From: Cololabis saira
Lineage: Eukaryota; Chordata; Actinopteri; Beloniformes; Belonidae
Length of the DNA: 64,000 nucleotides
NCBI RefSeq assembly: GCF_033807715.1
Contig: NC_084606.1
Span: 40,110,922-40,174,921 of the forward strand
Reading direction: 5' to 3'
Positions 60,972-64,000 of the stretch are shown here, piece after piece; positions within the stretch are counted from its first letter, which is position 1, and every line of letters starts with the position of its first letter. The notes under the pieces are model-generated. The model had not been told where the DNA came from. It searched no databases and was given only the letters and a program-made list of their open reading frames with translations. The translations under genes and the position numbers were made by a program.

Positions 60972-61422
60972 CTAATATACTTGGGAAACAGTTAGGCACC
61001 AAATATAATATATTTAATTTTCTCAGATGGCAAAAATAAGAACTTTATTGATCCCACATAGGAGTAATTCATGTTATATCAGCTATAGAGAACAAGGTAG
61101 TGCAGAAAAACAATATATATCCCCCCTCACAAAAATAAGAAAAATAGAGAAACATATTTTCTTGTCAACAAAACAAAAAGAAAATTCAAATAACATATTT
61201 GAACCATTTTTCAGACAATAAAATAACTGAAAAAATCTGAATTTTTTTTTTTTTTTTTGGTTGTTTTTTTTGTTGCAATATTGTTTTTCAGCACCACCTT
61301 GTTCTCTATAGCTGATAGAAAATGAATTACTCCTATGTGGGATCAATAAAGTTCTTATTTTTGCCATCTGAGAAAATTAAATATATTATATTTGGTGCCT
61401 AACTGTTTCCCAAGTATATTAG
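60972..61422. repeat. Inverted duplication of a retroposon tail
   Basis: Left arm (60972-61115) and right arm (61275-61422) are reverse complements for ~145 bases, starting CTAATATACTTGGGAAACAG and including the GATCAATAAAGTTCTTATTT word in the right arm. A ~160-bp A/T-rich spacer separates them. A CA microsatellite precedes the left arm. Confidence 0.8.
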
Positions 61423-61877
61423 TGTTAGGCTCGAGGGAAGGAGGGCGGACCCAAATGCAGGACAACACGAGCAAGGTTCAGGTATAATAAAGTTTATTTA
61501 ACCTCGGTCCTCCTGACACCGCAGCAGAACCTCTGGTCCTCCTGACTCCGCAGCAGAACCGTGGTCTGTGTATCCCTGGCACCCGCTCACGTCAAACTTA
61601 CCGAAGCATTTCCAACGCAGCAGGCCCAGTATTTGGGCCTCTGCCGGTAAGTTTTGATACAACTTTTACTTCTCCCGTGTACACCGCAACTGTCTGTGTC
61701 TTCTCTCCGCTGTGGGCTCCTCTTGGAGCCCTCGCGAGTAAGTTTTGCTCTGAACCACCGGCTAAAGCAACTAGCTAGCTGCTCGCTACTCTGCCATTAC
61801 TCGTTACTGGTCACCGCTGTTTTCCGTCCTCAGCCACCACCATCTCCACCTCAACAAGCTTACCTGCTGGATGTAGC
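61423..61877. other. Leader of the right-edge LINE and unassigned sequence
   Basis: TGTTAGGCTCGAGGGAAGGA with two CCTCCTGAC(A/T)CCGCAGCAGA repeats (61508 and 61538). The part from ~61600 is probably 5' UTR of the LINE that follows. No gene. Confidence 0.3.
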
Positions 61878-64000
61878 ATGCTGTGGCTAATCCTGTGGAT
61901 ATTCCTGGGGTTCTCGTTGCTCCTCTACACCCGGACCCTCGGCTCCTCGACGCTAGCTCTCGTTAGCTTCCAGCTACCGCGCTCCACCGGGACCATGCCG
62001 CCGCTCCACTCCGCCGCGGCCCACCACCCGCGTCCGACGCCTGGTCCACTCTGGCAAAACCATCCTCCACACAGCCGCTCAGGACGCATGTTTTCATACA
62101 ACTTCACGTCGCCAAACTCCATTCCTTCCTTCTGGTCCTCCTGCCGTCCCGCAACTTCGTTACGTCATCACAACAAACAGAATCTGTCCAATCTCCGTCC
62201 ACTTCCTCAGTCCTCTCAGCCAATCACAAAGCAACACCACCTGAAACTGGCTCTGTTCAACACCCGCTCACTCAACAACAAAAGCCTGCTGCTGAATGAA
62301 TTTATAACGGACAATAATCTGGATTTCCTCTGTCTAACAGAAACCTGGCACAAACCCCTGGACTATTTCTCACTAAATCAGGCCACTCCCCCCAACTTCA
62401 CCTACATGGAACAAGCTCGTGCTGAGGGGCGGGGGGGCGGTGTTGCAGCAATATACAGAAAGGACATTAAAGCAACCTCCATCCCCATTCCTGTCATTCC
62501 GTCATTTGAACACACTGCCTTCAAACTACCTGGCCCCACTCCTCTTGTCACCGCCGTCATTTATCGCTCCCCCAAACCAAACCCCTCCTTTCTCTCGGAT
62601 CTCTCGGATTTTCTGACCCAGCTCTGCTCCATCTCTCCCTCTGTTCTCCTCCTGGGTGACTTCAACTTCCACATCAACGATGCAAACTGTAAACCTGCTG
62701 CTGAATTCCTGGACCTGCTACACTGCCTCAACTTCACTCAACACGTCGACTTCCCCACTCACGCCCGCGGCCACACCCTCGATCTCGTCTGCTCCACCGG
62801 CCTCACCATAAATCAGCTCTCCAGCCTCAACCTCCACGTGTCTGATCACCTGGCAATCACCATGGACATCAACATCCCCATCCCCACTCCCAAAGAAGCA
62901 CGCAAAATATCCTTCCGCAACATCAGATCCATCTCCCCCTCTGCCCTCTCAGCCTCTCTTGCCACTCAGATGTCTGCCTCCCCTCCCCCGTCACCCGACA
63001 ACCCCTCGGACCTCGTGGATTACTACAATCATACACTCTCCTCCTGTCTTGATCAACTGGCTCCCATCAAAACCAAAACAGTCTCTTTCGCACGCTCAGC
63101 ACCCTGGTACACCCCTGAACTCCGCAAACTGAAATCCCGTAAACGTCAACTCGAGCGACTCTGCAAGAAATCTGGATTAACTGTTCATCAACTCGCCTAC
63201 ACTGATCATCTCCACCAATACAAGGATGCCCTCAACTCAGCTCGCTCCACCTACTTCTCCAACATCATCCATTCCGACTCCTCCAACCCAAAGGCTCTCT
63301 TCTCCACAATCAACAAACTTCTCAAACCCAGTGACAACATCTCCAACTCCTTCACAGTCTCTAAGTGCAACGACTTCCTCTCATTTTTTCAATCCAAAAT
63401 CCAGACCATCTACAGTAACCTGACCACCTCCTCCACCCCCTCCACCTCCCCACCTGTTTCCCCCCCCTCCACCTCTCAGCCCCTGTCTCACTTCTCTCCC
63501 ATATCTTCAGCGTCTCTTTCTACAGTCATGATGGGCATGAAAACCTCTTCCTGTGCTCTGGACCCCATCCCATCCACATTTATAAAAAACTGTCTCCCAG
63601 CCATCTCCCCACTCATCATCAACATCGTCAACTCCTCCTTCAGCTCTGGATCAGTCCCGGACACCCTCAAACTGGCAGCTGTCACCCCCATCCTCAAAAA
63701 ACCTGGACTCAACCCTGACACCATGAACAACTTCCGGCCCATTTCCAACCTCCCTTTCCTGTCAAAAATTCTGGAACGTGCCGTCGCCACTCAGCTCAAG
63801 ACCCACCTCACCTCCAATGATCTGTTTGAAACATTTCAATCTGGTTTCCGCTCACGTCACAGCACAGAAACAGCCCTCATCAAAGTCACCAATGACCTCC
63901 TTCTCTCCTCCGACTCCGGCAACCTCAGCATTCTCCTTCTCCTGGACCTCACAGCAGCCTTCGACACCATCAGTCACACCATCCTCCTTTCCCGCCTGGA
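61878..64000 (+). CDS. L2/CR1-type LINE ORF (endonuclease and start of RT), runs off the window
   Basis: One frame is open from before 61878 to the last base. Possible starts are ATG 61878 (hydrophobic MLWLILWIFLGFSLLLYT) or ATG 61995 (MPPLHSAAAHHP). The endonuclease shows LALFNTRSLNNKSLLLNEF (~62250), FLCLTETW, RGGGVAAIYRKD, AVIYRSP, LLLGDFNFHIND, HTLDLVCSTG and VSDHLAITMDI. A linker with SARSTYFSNI follows. RT begins NNFRPISNLPFLSKILERAV, FQSGFRSRHSTETALIKVTN and LLLLDLTAAFDTISHTI. It is a different L2/CR1 family from the copy at 36968: the codon choice is C-rich and the wording differs. The catalytic YADD would lie past the window. Confidence 0.85.
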   Translation, partial: MLWLILWIFLGFSLLLYTRTLGSSTLALVSFQLPRSTGTMPPLHSAAAHHPRPTPGPLWQNHPPHSRSGRMFSYNFTSPNSIPSFWSSCRPATSLRHHNKQNLSNLRPLPQSSQPITKQHHLKLALFNTRSLNNKSLLLNEFITDNNLDFLCLTETWHKPLDYFSLNQATPPNFTYMEQARAEGRGGGVAAIYRKDIKATSIPIPVIPSFEHTAFKLPGPTPLVTAVIYRSPKPNPSFLSDLSDFLTQLCSISPSVLLLGDFNFHINDANCKPAAEFLDLLHCLNFTQHVDFPTHARGHTLDLVCSTGLTINQLSSLNLHVSDHLAITMDINIPIPTPKEARKISFRNIRSISPSALSASLATQMSASPPPSPDNPSDLVDYYNHTLSSCLDQLAPIKTKTVSFARSAPWYTPELRKLKSRKRQLERLCKKSGLTVHQLAYTDHLHQYKDALNSARSTYFSNIIHSDSSNPKALFSTINKLLKPSDNISNSFTVSKCNDFLSFFQSKIQTIYSNLTTSSTPSTSPPVSPPSTSQPLSHFSPISSASLSTVMMGMKTSSCALDPIPSTFIKNCLPAISPLIINIVNSSFSSGSVPDTLKLAAVTPILKKPGLNPDTMNNFRPISNLPFLSKILERAVATQLKTHLTSNDLFETFQSGFRSRHSTETALIKVTNDLLLSSDSGNLSILLLLDLTAAFDTISHTILLSRL

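Overview
The window looks like a repeat-dense stretch of a ray-finned (teleost) fish chromosome. The evidence is the mix of elements: Ty3/gypsy, BEL/Pao, L1/Tx1-type, L2-type and Rex1-like LINEs, Tc1, hAT- and piggyBac-type non-autonomous elements, a tRNA-headed SINE, long (GT)n, (ACGC)n and (AATTC)n arrays, and GT-AG introns. There is no operon structure, no bacterial gene and no CRISPR array. All identities come from motifs read in the sequence; no database search was possible.

Layout. 1-8.3 kb: non-autonomous DNA repeats and a 5'-truncated Ty3/gypsy element with a 3' LTR. 8.4-9.5 kb: a hAT-type element with an exact 8-bp target duplication. 9.5-17.4 kb: the only host-type gene I can support, a multi-exon KMT5A/SETD8-like SET-domain gene. 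It has CCAAT-type boxes upstream, TE-filled introns, and a C-terminal exon carrying a second Cys-containing module. Its SET domain has lost the Asn-His/Pro-Asn-Cys block and its third coding exon shows frame damage, so it is either a divergent or a dying paralogue. 18.3-29 kb: a minus-strand L1-type element into which a complete plus-strand L1/Tx1 element (15-bp target duplication) and a minus-strand L2 copy have inserted. 29-33.7 kb: a minus-strand BEL/Pao remnant split by a Rex1-like LINE and by a SINE with a 16-bp target duplication. 33.7-41.5 kb: two tail-to-tail L2 elements. The second is near full length with two long open frames: ORF1 with an SGNH/esterase domain, and ORF2 with endonuclease and reverse transcriptase. 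41.5-43.5 kb: a non-autonomous LTR element with two 347-bp LTRs and a minisatellite interior. 43.5-51.5 kb: DNA-element copies, LINE fragments, a Tc1 transposon and a decayed L1. 51.5-56.4 kb: an SGNH ORF1 fragment split by an element with an 8-bp duplication, then a large inverted-repeat transposon sitting beside a ~380-bp (ACGC)n array. 57-61.4 kb: repeats of unknown class and an inverted duplication. 61.8 kb to the end: the 5' half of another L2/CR1-type ORF, running off the window.

How it fits together. Most coding sequence belongs to selfish elements, and nested insertions with readable target duplications allow a relative order to be reconstructed. Old elements (the minus L1 at 18-29 kb, the BEL/Pao element, the transposon at 53-56 kb) are hosts for younger ones. 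The points most worth a second look are the SET-domain gene, the inverted-repeat transposon at 53.1-55.9 kb, the near-intact L2 whose ORF2 starts with a copy of ORF1 sequence, the LTR element made of minisatellites, and a family of short palindromic elements present five times.
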